From assembly GCF_000143885.2 (NCBI RefSeq), contig NC_018581.1, positions 248,001 to 312,000 on the forward strand: 64,000 nt of DNA. Direction: 5' to 3'. Origin of the DNA: Gordonia sp. KTR9 (GTDB lineage Bacteria; Actinomycetota; Actinomycetes; Mycobacteriales; Mycobacteriaceae). A model generated the notes under the pieces. The model ran no database searches. It saw only the letters and a program-made list of their open reading frames with translations, and was not told the origin of the DNA. Both the position numbers and the translations under genes were made by a program. Shown one piece after another: positions 42,311-50,740 of the stretch; position 1 is the first letter of the stretch; each line of letters opens with the position of its first letter.

Positions 42311-42937
42311 TCAGGAATCCTGTTGCGGGGGAGTGATGATCGCGGCATTGACCAGTGAGAGCAGGTCCTCGATACCGGTGCCGTCGGGCAGCTGGTCGGC
42401 GAAGTCGGTCTCCAGCGAGGCCAGGCCGTGCGCCATGGCGAAGGTCGCGATGGCGATGAGGTTCCCCGGCACTCCGCCGCCCCATCCGTCGTCTGCGGCG
42501 TCGGAGACCGTGCTCGTGTGCAGTTCCCACGCCCGCGCCCGGGCCGCGACCAGCTCAGCGGCCTTGTTGTCCACCAGGCGGGACCCCATCATCAGCGCGG
42601 CCGTGGCGCGGTTGTCACGCGCGAACCGGACATAGACCTGCCCGAGCGTGGCAACAGCCTCGCCCAGTGGCGCATCGTCGGACAGTTCCCCGAGAGCGCG
42701 GGTGTGTTCCGCATGGAGGCTGTCGAATCCGCGTACCGCGACCGCGGTGAACAGTGCCCGACGATCTGCGAAGTGGTGAGCAACCGACTGATGGGTGATC
42801 CCCACCCGGCGGGCGATGGCGCGCAGGCTGGCCTTCTCCGGACCCGCCTCGTCGAGTTCCGCGACGGCCGCGACGAGCAGCGCCTCCCGGACCTCGGGTG
42901 TGGTCCGGCGTCGGATCGGGCAAGCCGGCTTCTGCAT
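42311..42937 (-). CDS. TetR-family regulator
   Basis: A 208-residue regulator. The N-terminal HTH is plain: ALLVAAVAELDEAGPEKASLRAIARRVGITHQSVAHHFADRRALFTAV. The C-terminal ligand-binding half is of the WHG type (Ala-rich helices, ATFAMAHGLASLE). The recognition helix has SVAHHFADRRAL where VYxHFxxKxxL is common. It is convergent with the diiron oxygenase and divergent from the capsid-like small protein, with 121 bp between. No ribosome-binding site is seen before the ATG, so translation may be leaderless. Target genes are not visible. Confidence 0.88.
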   Translation of the reverse strand: MQKPACPIRRRTTPEVREALLVAAVAELDEAGPEKASLRAIARRVGITHQSVAHHFADRRALFTAVAVRGFDSLHAEHTRALGELSDDAPLGEAVATLGQVYVRFARDNRATAALMMGSRLVDNKAAELVAARARAWELHTSTVSDAADDGWGGGVPGNLIAIATFAMAHGLASLETDFADQLPDGTGIEDLLSLVNAAIITPPQQDS

Positions 42938-43058
42938 GTTCGCGATTATGGCTCACCCGTGCGTGACGCCGGGCGAGGTCGAGGTCACCGCTGGTTTCAC
43001 AGCTTGCTCGGTCGGGCACGCGGGTGGGGCACAGATCTCTACGACAGGAGCGCGGTAG

Positions 43059-43376
43059 ATGAGCCACCAGCCACCGAAGGATGTCCAGGAAGCAGCCCAG
43101 CGCGCGGTCCGGTGGATCGAGGACGGCAAGGCGGGCAAGGGGTTCACCGCCACCGGCCGCCATCGGGCTCACCAGCTGGCCGAGGGCAGGGACGTCGACG
43201 ACGACCAGATCCGCAAGATGCGCAACTACTTCTCCCGTCATGAGGTGGACCGGGACACCGCCGGGTTCAAGAACGGCGAGGACGGCTTCCCGACGGCCGG
43301 ACGCGTGGCCTGGGATGCCTGGGGTGGCGACCCCGGACGTCGGTGGGCGAATTCGCAGAAGATCGAGGGGGAGTGA
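43059..43376 (+). CDS. Small conserved protein resembling a phage capsid/maturation-protease segment
   Basis: A 105-residue acidic/basic soluble protein: AAQRAVRWIEDGKAGKGFTATGRHRAHQLAEGRDVDDDQIRKMRNYFSRHEVDR, then PTAGRVAWDAWGGDPGRRWAN. This combination (GRxRAxQLAxG, KMxNYFxRHE, PTAGRVAWDxWGGDxGxxWA) is familiar from actinophage structural or maturation proteins, but it also occurs as a free-standing chromosomal gene. AGGAG lies 8 nt before the ATG. No other phage genes surround it. It is probably domesticated or an ancient remnant; the function is unknown. Confidence 0.7.
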   Translation: MSHQPPKDVQEAAQRAVRWIEDGKAGKGFTATGRHRAHQLAEGRDVDDDQIRKMRNYFSRHEVDRDTAGFKNGEDGFPTAGRVAWDAWGGDPGRRWANSQKIEGE

Positions 43377-43402
43377 GCGATACAGCAGTGCACCTGGTCT
43401 GG

Positions 43403-44008
43403 TCAGCCGAACAAACCGTCTAGATGGCTGAGCACGTTCCCGAGGTGTGCATCCAAACGTGTCAGGAGGTCGATCCGCTCGCTGTCCCGGTTTCGCCAGT
43501 GACGGAGCTCCGCAACGAACACGGCATGGCATGCGGCGGCAACCACCATCGGAACGTAGTGGTCCACATGGTCGCCGGCCCGGTTCGCCACAAACGACTC
43601 GATCGGCAACCGCCATTGCTCCCAACGTGCCTGCGCGCCCGCGTGGAGATCCGGAGTGGTGTCCAACAGCTGAAAGCGCTCCAACCACACGTCGCTGCTG
43701 AAGACGGCAAGGCGCGTCGATTCGAGGACAGCGGTACGGACGGAGCCGAGCACGTCGTCCGCGTCTGCCGACGCTTCCAGGACATCGGCCAGTCGCTCGA
43801 TCGTCGCGTCGAACTCGAGCCAGATCACCCCCGATTTCGACCCGAAGTAGCGGAAGAATGTCGTACGCCCGATGCCTGCAGCAGCGGCGATGTCCTCGAC
43901 GCTGACGTTCTCGTAGCCACGGTCGATCATCAATGCGACCGCTGCTTGCTCCACATCTTCTTTCGACGCCGCCGGTGGGCGCCCCGGTGGACGTCTTCGG
44001 GTCTCCAT
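43403..44008 (-). CDS. TetR-family regulator (MftR-like)
   Basis: A 201-residue regulator with the motif GRPPAASKEDVEQAAVALMIDRGYENVSVEDIAAAAGIGRTTFFRYFGSKSGVIW. The last part is the TetR recognition helix, and its wording is close to regulators annotated as mycofactocin-system MftR. The rest is a helical ligand-binding domain. It is divergent from the SDR at 44187, and a 17-bp palindrome lies between them. Mycofactocin-dependent SDRs are often neighbours of such regulators, though no mft biosynthesis genes are in the window. It should repress the SDR and itself. Confidence 0.87.
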   Translation of the reverse strand: METRRRPPGRPPAASKEDVEQAAVALMIDRGYENVSVEDIAAAAGIGRTTFFRYFGSKSGVIWLEFDATIERLADVLEASADADDVLGSVRTAVLESTRLAVFSSDVWLERFQLLDTTPDLHAGAQARWEQWRLPIESFVANRAGDHVDHYVPMVVAAACHAVFVAELRHWRNRDSERIDLLTRLDAHLGNVLSHLDGLFG

Positions 44009-44068
44009 TGTTCCAACTTATGCGGTCACCGCTCGATTCTTCGCTCCGGCGCTGGGCTCCGGCGTATT

Positions 44069-44085
44069 GTGGTACTCGGTACCAC
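44069..44085. promoter_or_regulatory. Palindromic operator between TetR and SDR genes
   Basis: Exact arms GTGGTAC (44069-44075) and GTACCAC (44079-44085) around TCG, within the 178-bp divergent gap and 61 bp before the TetR start. The dyad is of the size bound by TetR dimers. Binding is inferred. Confidence 0.6.
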
Positions 44086-44186
44086 TACCCGCGCTGACTG
44101 ACCACTCGAAGTGTCACCCAGGTCGTTGCAACGCGGGACCCGGCATCGCGTCCGCGATGCATCCGAGCGATGAAGGAGTGTTGGAA

Positions 44187-44933
44187 ATGGGAAAGTTGGA
44201 TGGCAAGGTCGCCATCATCACCGGGGCTGCACAGGGCATGGGGGCCGCTCATGTACGGCGGTTCGTTGCCGAGGGTGCCAAGGTCGTTTTCACCGACATC
44301 AACGATGACGGTGGCCGCAAGCTCGCGGCTGAACTCGGTGACGGCGCGCACTTCATCAAGCATGACGTCACCTCGCTCGACGAGTGGCGCGCGGTCGTCG
44401 CCGAGGCGGAGGACACGTTCGGTCCGGTGGACATCCTGGTGAACAATGCGGGCATCTTGGGGCCCATCGAGGACGTCGTCGAGATCGACCCGGATGAGTA
44501 TCTGAAAGTCATTGCTGTGAATCAGCATTCGCAGGTGTGGGGCATGAAGACCGTGATCCCGTCGATGCGCAAGGCGGGCGGTGGTGCCATCGTCAACATC
44601 TCTTCCACTGCCGGCATGGTCTCGATCGTCGGCGCGCCCAACATCGGCTACGTAGGCAGCAAGTTCGCCTCCCGTGGCATGACGAAGCAGGTTGCCGTCC
44701 AGTTCGGGCCGGAACAGATCCGCGTCAACTCGGTGCATCCGGGATACATCAAGACGCCGATGATGGAGGCTGCCACCGACGCCGAAGGCGGCGGTATCGC
44801 TGCTACCGTTCCCATTCGTCGAATGGCCGAACCCGACGAGGTCTCCAACCTCGTGTTGTTTCTCGCTTCTGACGACTCCTCGTACATCAGCGGCATGGAG
44901 CATGTCATCGACGGCGGATTGACTGCCTCCTGA
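44187..44933 (+). CDS. SDR family oxidoreductase (3-alpha/20-beta-HSD-like)
   Basis: A 248-residue classical SDR. The cofactor motif TGAAQGMG is at 12-19, the structural NNAG at 86-89, catalytic Ser at about 139, and Tyr155/Lys159 in YVGSK. HPGYIKTPMM and ISGMEHVIDGG are typical of the glucose-1-dehydrogenase/20-beta-hydroxysteroid group. It should interconvert an alcohol and a ketone, perhaps a steroid or terpenoid. AAGGAG lies 9 nt before the ATG. It is divergent from, and probably controlled by, the MftR-like TetR protein. A hairpin terminator follows 18 nt after the stop, so it is a single-gene unit. Confidence 0.92.
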   Translation: MGKLDGKVAIITGAAQGMGAAHVRRFVAEGAKVVFTDINDDGGRKLAAELGDGAHFIKHDVTSLDEWRAVVAEAEDTFGPVDILVNNAGILGPIEDVVEIDPDEYLKVIAVNQHSQVWGMKTVIPSMRKAGGGAIVNISSTAGMVSIVGAPNIGYVGSKFASRGMTKQVAVQFGPEQIRVNSVHPGYIKTPMMEAATDAEGGGIAATVPIRRMAEPDEVSNLVLFLASDDSSYISGMEHVIDGGLTAS

Positions 44934-44950
44934 CCTGTTCGATCTGTGAC

Positions 44951-44985
44951 GCGGCGCCGGCTCTCTAGAGAGGGTTCGGCGCCGC
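44951..44985 (+). terminator. Hairpin terminator after the SDR gene
   Basis: Arms GCGGCGCC (44951-44958) and GGCGCCGC (44978-44985), with a further palindrome CTCTCTAGAGAG inside the loop. No T run follows. It lies 18 nt beyond the SDR stop. Confidence 0.6.
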
Positions 44986-45064
44986 CGCTGGTTTCGAGGC
45001 CCCTGCATGGGCGCCGCCCGATCTCGCTCGACCTTGCCAACGAGCGATGTCACATATAGAGTCC

Positions 45065-45119
45065 CTGCCACTGGCAGGCTGAGTGGTGCGTCGACCTGGA
45101 AACCACCAGGTCGACGCAC
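45065..45119. repeat. Two adjacent hairpins upstream of mmpS
   Basis: CTGCCA-C-TGGCAG (45065-45077) is followed by a longer stem with exact 14-bp arms GTGCGTCGACCTGG (45086-45099) and CCAGGTCGACGCAC (45106-45119) and a 6-nt loop. The second stem shares GCGTCGACCTGG with the hairpin at 16808-16849. They lie between the SDR terminator and mmpS and may be a second terminator or a small dispersed element. Confidence 0.7.
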
Positions 45120-45146
45120 TCGACGCCTGATGTCGATGGGGGTCCG

Positions 45147-45590
45147 ATGATGAAGTCCGGTGGGCGCGGTGTCGCGTGGTGGATTGTTCTGGTGGTCGTC
45201 GCGGTGATGGCGGTGTCGGCGTTCTACGTGGGCAAACTGCGGTTGAGCGTGATCCCCGACCGGGCGATCGGGCATTCGCCGCCCGCGCCGCAGGCCGGCA
45301 TCGTCCGGGACAAGTCGATCGAGTACGTGGTGACCGGGCCGGAGGGATCGTCCGCGCGGGTGTCCTACATCGAGCCCGGGGGCCGCGTCGTCGAGGACAA
45401 GGTGACGGTTCCGTGGCGTGTGGTGCTCCGGACACGGGAGTTGACGACGTCTGCCGGCGTCCTGACCCAGTCCTCCGGTCGCGGCGAGGTGTCATGTGCG
45501 GTGCGGGTCAACGGATTCGAGCGCGTACGTCAGGACGGTTCGGGCACCGATGGCAGCACGGTCGCCAACTGTCTGGTCCCGGTGGCCTAG
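45147..45590 (+). CDS. mmpS: MmpS-family membrane protein
   Basis: A 147-residue protein with one N-terminal membrane segment (WWIVLVVVAVMAVSAFYVG, about residues 11-29) and an extracytoplasmic beta-rich domain (YVVTGPEGSSARVSYIEPGG...VPWRVVL...GEVSCAVRVNG), the pattern of mycobacterial MmpS accessory proteins. MmpS partners an MmpL RND transporter in exporting lipids or siderophores. The mmpL gene starts 27 nt after its stop, so the two form an operon. A second ATG directly follows the first. Which lipid or drug is moved cannot be told. Confidence 0.88.
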   Translation: MMKSGGRGVAWWIVLVVVAVMAVSAFYVGKLRLSVIPDRAIGHSPPAPQAGIVRDKSIEYVVTGPEGSSARVSYIEPGGRVVEDKVTVPWRVVLRTRELTTSAGVLTQSSGRGEVSCAVRVNGFERVRQDGSGTDGSTVANCLVPVA

Positions 45591-45617
45591 GTGCGCGGGA
45601 CGACGGGGGAGCGACAG

Positions 45618-48566
45618 ATGGCCACGACGCGCGAGCGGATCACCGAACTCCGGAAGGGGCTCGCCGCAGAGGTGAGGCGTCCCGCTCGGTTCGACGTGAT
45701 GCGTGACCACGGTCCGGGACGTCCGCGCCTCGCCCGCTTCCTGTACGCCTGTTCCCTACCGGTCATCGTCGTCTGGCTCCTCGTCGCGGGCGGTCTCAAC
45801 ATCGTTGTGCCTCAGCTGGAGTCAACGGTCACCGAACACGCGCAGTCGTTCCTGCCAGACGAGGCGTCGTCGGTGCAGGCGCTGGTCAAGATGGGGGAGT
45901 ACTTCGGCGGCGGGGGCAGCAACAACTTCGTCTATGTCCTGATGGAGGGCGACGACCCCTTGGGGCCGGAAGCTCGCACGTACTACAACGAGTTGCTGAC
46001 GACGCTCACCGCTGACACCGAACACGTCAACTCCGCGATGGACCTCTGGTCGAACCCGGACCTCGCTCCGGCGGCCCAGAGTGCTGATGGCCACGTCGCC
46101 TACGTCCTGGTGAACCTCGCCGGAAACATGGGCACCGCGCTGGCCATGGAGTCGACCCAGTCCGCACGCGACACCATCGCCGCGACAACGCCTCCAGCTG
46201 GAATCGACGTACACATCACCGGGCCGTCCGCGGTGGTCAACGACGAGATGGTCGCGATCAACGACTCCATCATCCTGCTGGTCTCGGTGTGCGCGTTGCT
46301 GGTCGGCGCCGTGTTGCTGCTGGTCTACCGATCCGTCGTCACCGCCTTGGTCCCGCTGCTCGGGGTTGGACTGGCGCTGGCCGTGGCCCGCGCCACCATT
46401 TCGTTCTTGGCCGAGAACGAGGTCATCAAGGTCTCGATCTTCGCCGCGGCGCTGTCGGCGGTGATCGTCCTCGGCGCCGGCACCAACTACGGGATCTTCC
46501 TCGTCGGCCGGTATCAGGAAGCGAGACGCAAGGGACGCGACCGTGAAGACGCGTACTACGACGCGCTGGCAGGGGTCCAGCACATCGTCGTGGCGTCGGC
46601 GCTGACGGTCGCCGGTGCGATGGCCTGCCTGGCCGCGACGCGCCTCGCCATGTTCAGCACGTCCGGATTGCCCTGCACCATAGCCATTCTCATCACGCTC
46701 GCAGCCGCGCTGACCCTGGGGCCCGCGGTTCTGGCAGTGGCCACGCGACTGGGCTTCGTGGAGCCACGGGAGTCGGCGTCACCGCGACGGTGGCGTCGGA
46801 TCGGCACCACCGTTGCGCGCTGGCCGGGCCCGGTCCTCGCGGCCGCACTCGCCGTTCTCGCGGTGATGATCATCCCGCTCTCGATCTACGCGCCGAGCTA
46901 CAACGAACGCCGCGCCCAGCCGGCGGATTCACCCGCGAACGTGGGATTCGCTGCCGCAGATCGGCATCTGCCGCCGAACATCATGGCGCCGAGCGTCCTG
47001 ATCGTCGAATCCGACCACGACATGCGCAATTCGGCGGATCTGATCGCCCTCGCGCAGCTGACCGATGCCGTTGCCTCGATCGACGGTGTGAGCGCGGTCC
47101 AGGGGATCACCCGCCCGCTCGGTGAGACCCTCGATCAAGGCACCCTCACCTCCCAGGCGGGGTACGTCGGCAACAGGTTCGGCCAGATGACGTCGCTTCT
47201 GCGGGATCGCATCACCGACCTCGACGCGATCGGTGCGACGATCGACGATCTCGACACCGCCATCGACGGAGTCGACGCGGCGCTGCGGCAAGGGGCGGCC
47301 GGTGCGGGGGCGTTGTCCGACGCCACCACGCAACTGCAGCGGACGAGTGAGTCGACGCTGGCGAAGGTCGACGACCTGACGGCCGGGATCGCCCCGGTGC
47401 GCGGGATCGTGAACTCGATCCCGCAGTGCCAGGATGTCGCCGCCTGCCGCACCGCGCTGACCGGTCTCTCGGTCCTCGATGACGTTCCCGCACTGAGAGA
47501 TTCCGTCCGCGACCTCGCCGTCGGCACCCGGTCGCTGAGCGCAGCGCTGCCCACCGCCGCGCGGCAGATCCCCATTCTGCGCGCCACGGTCACGCAGCTC
47601 CGTGAACTCATCGGCCCGTTGCGGACCACCCTGGGTGCACTGCTCCCGCAGGTCGGCGAGATCACCGACTTCCTCGACGAGGTGAGCGGCGCATACTCGG
47701 CGGGCAGTCCCGCTGCCGGTGGATTCTTCCTACCCAGCCAGGCATTGGAGAGCCCGCTCTTCCAGAGCGGCATGCCGTACTACTTCTCCGACGACGGCAA
47801 GGCGACGCGGATGATCGTCACCCCGCAGCGCGAGGGCTTCAGCCGTGACGCGATGGACGTCAGCGCGGAGGTGATACCCACCTCGTTGGCGGCGATCAAG
47901 AACACGTCGCTGGCCGGATCCACGGTCAGCATCGGCGGACCGGGCGGCACGCTCCTCAACATCGAGTCGTTCGCCCACGAGGACTTCATCGCGATCGTCG
48001 TCGCCGCCTTCGCATTCGTGTTCTGCGTGGTCCTGGTCCTGCTGCGCAGCCTCGTGGCCGCGCTCGCAGTGATCGGAACCGTCGGGCTCTCCTATCTGTC
48101 CGCGATGGGGGTGTCGGTGTTCCTGTGGCAGGGGCTCATCGGTAATCCGCTGCACTGGTCGGTCGCGCCCATCGCGTTCACCTTCCTGGTGGCCGTGGGT
48201 GCCGACTACAACATGTTGCTGGTCAGCCGTTTTCGAGAAGAGTACGGCGCCGGCGGCGGCACCGGGCTGATTCGCGCCATGGTCGGAACAGGAAGCGTTG
48301 TCACGCAAGCAGGTCTGACGTTCGGGATCACGATGCTGGCGATGCTCGCCAGCTACGCGCACAACGTCGCGCAGATCGGCACGACCGTCGCCATCGGACT
48401 CCTCATCGACACGCTCATCGTCCGAACCCTGGTCATGCCGGCGATCGCGCGGCTGTCCGGCCGGTGGTTCTGGTGGCCGACGCCGTTCGTGTCGCTGGCC
48501 CCGCGACGCTCGATCGGGAACGAAAGCGTCGCGGAAGGGATTCCTCCAGTCGCGCAACGGGTCTGA
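45618..48566 (+). CDS. mmpL: MmpL-family RND transporter
   Basis: A 982-residue RND-superfamily exporter using proton motive force. It has an N-terminal membrane helix (FLYACSLPVIVVWLLVAGGL), a periplasmic loop, a five-helix block with GAGTNYGIFLVGRYQEARRKG, a large second periplasmic domain (about 430-770, with coiled, Ala/Asp-rich stretches and two Cys in CQDVAAC), and a second block with VGADYNMLLVSRFREE. The paired GxxxDY/NY signatures are the MmpL proton-relay segments; the first copy has TNYG rather than ADY. ATG 45618 is preferred because GGGGAG lies 6 nt upstream; GTG 45591 directly follows the mmpS stop. Substrate is unknown; adjacency to mmpS suggests lipid, siderophore or drug export. 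Confidence 0.92.
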   Translation: MATTRERITELRKGLAAEVRRPARFDVMRDHGPGRPRLARFLYACSLPVIVVWLLVAGGLNIVVPQLESTVTEHAQSFLPDEASSVQALVKMGEYFGGGGSNNFVYVLMEGDDPLGPEARTYYNELLTTLTADTEHVNSAMDLWSNPDLAPAAQSADGHVAYVLVNLAGNMGTALAMESTQSARDTIAATTPPAGIDVHITGPSAVVNDEMVAINDSIILLVSVCALLVGAVLLLVYRSVVTALVPLLGVGLALAVARATISFLAENEVIKVSIFAAALSAVIVLGAGTNYGIFLVGRYQEARRKGRDREDAYYDALAGVQHIVVASALTVAGAMACLAATRLAMFSTSGLPCTIAILITLAAALTLGPAVLAVATRLGFVEPRESASPRRWRRIGTTVARWPGPVLAAALAVLAVMIIPLSIYAPSYNERRAQPADSPANVGFAAADRHLPPNIMAPSVLIVESDHDMRNSADLIALAQLTDAVASIDGVSAVQGITRPLGETLDQGTLTSQAGYVGNRFGQMTSLLRDRITDLDAIGATIDDLDTAIDGVDAALRQGAAGAGALSDATTQLQRTSESTLAKVDDLTAGIAPVRGIVNSIPQCQDVAACRTALTGLSVLDDVPALRDSVRDLAVGTRSLSAALPTAARQIPILRATVTQLRELIGPLRTTLGALLPQVGEITDFLDEVSGAYSAGSPAAGGFFLPSQALESPLFQSGMPYYFSDDGKATRMIVTPQREGFSRDAMDVSAEVIPTSLAAIKNTSLAGSTVSIGGPGGTLLNIESFAHEDFIAIVVAAFAFVFCVVLVLLRSLVAALAVIGTVGLSYLSAMGVSVFLWQGLIGNPLHWSVAPIAFTFLVAVGADYNMLLVSRFREEYGAGGGTGLIRAMVGTGSVVTQAGLTFGITMLAMLASYAHNVAQIGTTVAIGLLIDTLIVRTLVMPAIARLSGRWFWWPTPFVSLAPRRSIGNESVAEGIPPVAQRV

Positions 48567-48741
48567 CGAAGTGCGCCTTCGCAGAGATGACGGCCTACGT
48601 CAGCGAACACGGGATCGGTCGACAGGCCCGGTGACGGAAACGTCGTTGGACGCGTGACTCGGCGTGCAGCGACGGGTTTCACTGTCCCCGTCGACGGGCA
48701 CGCGGTGGGCACAGGCCTGACGACAGGACCGAGGAGGGTCA

Positions 48742-49641
48742 GTGAAGATCACGGTGTTGGGCGCGCCGAGCAGTGCTGGTGCCTACTGTGTGGGCGTAGA
48801 GCGAGCGCCCGCTGCGTTGCGAGATGCTGGTCTCGTCGAGCAGTTGGCGGCCACCGGCGCGGAGGTCGTCGATGCGGGGGATCTGACAACCCGGTTGTGG
48901 TTTCCCGACCGCGAGAGTCCGTTCGCGCAGAACCTGAGCGACGAGACGGATGCACTGATCGAGCTCTCCGCAGCTGCGGCCGACCTGCTCGCAGCCGGGC
49001 AGCGTCTGCTCGTGCTCGGCGGAAGCTGCACGGTTGCGGTCGGGATGTGCGCCGCGATGGCATTGTGCGGGGAGCGCCCCCGCATCGTCTACGTGGACCG
49101 GCATCTTGATCTCAATACGCCACGCTCGACAGCGGAGGGTTCGCTGAGCTGGATGGGTATGGCGCACGCGTTGGCCCTCGAGGGGGCTGCGCCCGAATTG
49201 GTCGGCCTCACGAACCGCACGCCGATACTGCACCCGTCGGACCTGGCCTATCTCGGGGTGGATGTGACCCGGGAGACAACCGGGTGGGAACGCGAACAGG
49301 CCACTGCGCTGGGACTTGCAATCGTCGATCAGACGAGGCTCTGCGACGACCCTGAAGACGCGGCCCGCGGCGCGCGAAGCATGCTCGCCCCCGGACCGTT
49401 CGCGGTGCACCTCGACGTCGACGTGCTCGATTTCCTGGACGCGCCGATCGCCGAGAACGTGAACGGACGGAACAGTGGACCGACGATTGCGGTCCTCGAA
49501 CAGGCCCTGGTCACGCTCCTGCGCGACCCGGATTGTCTGGGGATGTCGATCGGGCAGCTGGACCCCGCGCACGCGTCAGCGGATCACACCGCGGTACCCC
49601 GGCTCGTTGCGGCGCTCGTGTCGGCACTGACCTTCACCTAG
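48742..49641 (+). CDS. Arginase/ureohydrolase-fold protein with altered metal site
   Basis: A 299-residue protein with arginase-fold motifs in order: LGAPSSAGAYCVGVERAPAALR at the start, LVLGGSCTVAVG, IVYVDRHLDLNTP and AVHLDVDVLDFL. Canonical manganese ligands are GGDHS, DAHxD and DxD. Here GGDHS is GGSCT, so the first His is Cys, while DRHLD and DVD keep the other ligands. Activity on arginine or agmatine is therefore doubtful; a different guanidino/formimino substrate, one metal, or a non-enzymatic role is possible. GTG at 48742 follows GGAGG at 6 nt. It is convergent with the SfnG-like monooxygenase of the sulfur cluster and may or may not belong to it. Confidence 0.72.
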   Translation: MKITVLGAPSSAGAYCVGVERAPAALRDAGLVEQLAATGAEVVDAGDLTTRLWFPDRESPFAQNLSDETDALIELSAAAADLLAAGQRLLVLGGSCTVAVGMCAAMALCGERPRIVYVDRHLDLNTPRSTAEGSLSWMGMAHALALEGAAPELVGLTNRTPILHPSDLAYLGVDVTRETTGWEREQATALGLAIVDQTRLCDDPEDAARGARSMLAPGPFAVHLDVDVLDFLDAPIAENVNGRNSGPTIAVLEQALVTLLRDPDCLGMSIGQLDPAHASADHTAVPRLVAALVSALTFT

Positions 49642-49671
49642 GCAGCCCCGACGCACGAGAACGTCAGCCGG

Positions 49672-50739
49672 TCAGACCGAGACCACCTCGGTCCTGACCT
49701 CAGGGACGAGGGGAAACACCTGCTGCGCAATGCGTTCGAGCTCGTCGTGGGCGGGTGAACACTGGATCAGCAGGAGTGTGAGGCCGGCGTCCTGGTAGGC
49801 GCGGATCTTCTCGGCCACCACCTCGGGGGTGCCCACCAGTTCCGGGCGGAGGCCGCGGGTTCCGACCGAGTACTCGCGCTTGGTGAGCTCGACGTCGAGC
49901 TCGGAGTTGCGCGCGAACTCTTCGAATGACGCGTATCCCGGTGACCGAGGATCGATGGTGGTGATGCGGTCGAGTTCGGCCCGTGCCTCCGCCTCGGTGT
50001 CGCGAACGATCACATAGGCCGACATCCCGAACTCGGCCATGTCGCGCTGGTGGATTCGCTGCGATCGGTCGTTCATGTCGGCGATCTTGGCGCGGACCTC
50101 GTCGACGGTACCGCCGTGTAGCACATAGGAATCCGCGAACGTCGCAATCGACTCGCGGCCGCCCTCGCTCTCCCCGCCGGCGAAGATCGGCGGCTGGGCG
50201 ACGGGTTTCGGCGACAGGATCGAGTCGTGGACCGAGAAGTGTTCACCCGCATAGGAGAACGGAGTGTGATTCCACAGTCCACGCAGGATGTCGACGAACT
50301 CTTGTGCCTGCCGGTAACGCTCGTCATGCCGGGTGAAAGCGCCACCATACTGCTTGGCCTCCTCCTCCCACCACGCCGCGACGACGTTGAGGGCGAAGCG
50401 TGCCGGATCCGACGATGCACCACCTGCGATGTCGGTGATGGTCGCGGACTCTTTCGCGGTGACGGCCGGGAGGTGGAAGCCGGCCCGCACCGCCGTCATC
50501 ACCCGAAGGCGCTCGGTGACGGCGAGGATCGCCGACGACAACGACCACGCTTCGAGACTGGGCGCGTGAATACCCTTCCGGTCGTTCAGATACAGCTCGG
50601 GGACGAGCGTCGTGTGATAGCCGAGACGATCCGCGAGCTGTGACAGTCGCTTCACGTAGTCCCACGTGGCGGGCATGGCCTCGTCGCCGACGTTGCGCAG
50701 GAAGCCGCCATAGATCGGAGTCCAGTAACCGAAATGCAT
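49672..50739 (-). CDS. LLM-class flavin-dependent monooxygenase, SfnG-like
   Basis: A 355-residue luciferase-like TIM-barrel enzyme using FMNH2 and O2. MHFGYWTPIYGGFLRN is the starting strand. RLRVMTAVRAGFHLPAVTAKESATITDIAGG and RFALNVVAAWWEEEAKQYG fit the SsuD/SfnG/DmoA relatives that cleave sulfonates, sulfones or sulfides. PPIFAGGESEGGRE and a late GTPEVVAEKI are also family segments. Its stop is nearly convergent with the arginase-fold gene, and it starts 1 nt after the metY stop, so metY and this gene form an operon. That pairing supports a sulfur-liberating role. The reduced flavin would come from a reductase outside the cluster. Confidence 0.85.
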   Translation of the reverse strand: MHFGYWTPIYGGFLRNVGDEAMPATWDYVKRLSQLADRLGYHTTLVPELYLNDRKGIHAPSLEAWSLSSAILAVTERLRVMTAVRAGFHLPAVTAKESATITDIAGGASSDPARFALNVVAAWWEEEAKQYGGAFTRHDERYRQAQEFVDILRGLWNHTPFSYAGEHFSVHDSILSPKPVAQPPIFAGGESEGGRESIATFADSYVLHGGTVDEVRAKIADMNDRSQRIHQRDMAEFGMSAYVIVRDTEAEARAELDRITTIDPRSPGYASFEEFARNSELDVELTKREYSVGTRGLRPELVGTPEVVAEKIRAYQDAGLTLLLIQCSPAHDELERIAQQVFPLVPEVRTEVVSV

Positions 50740-50740
50740 G

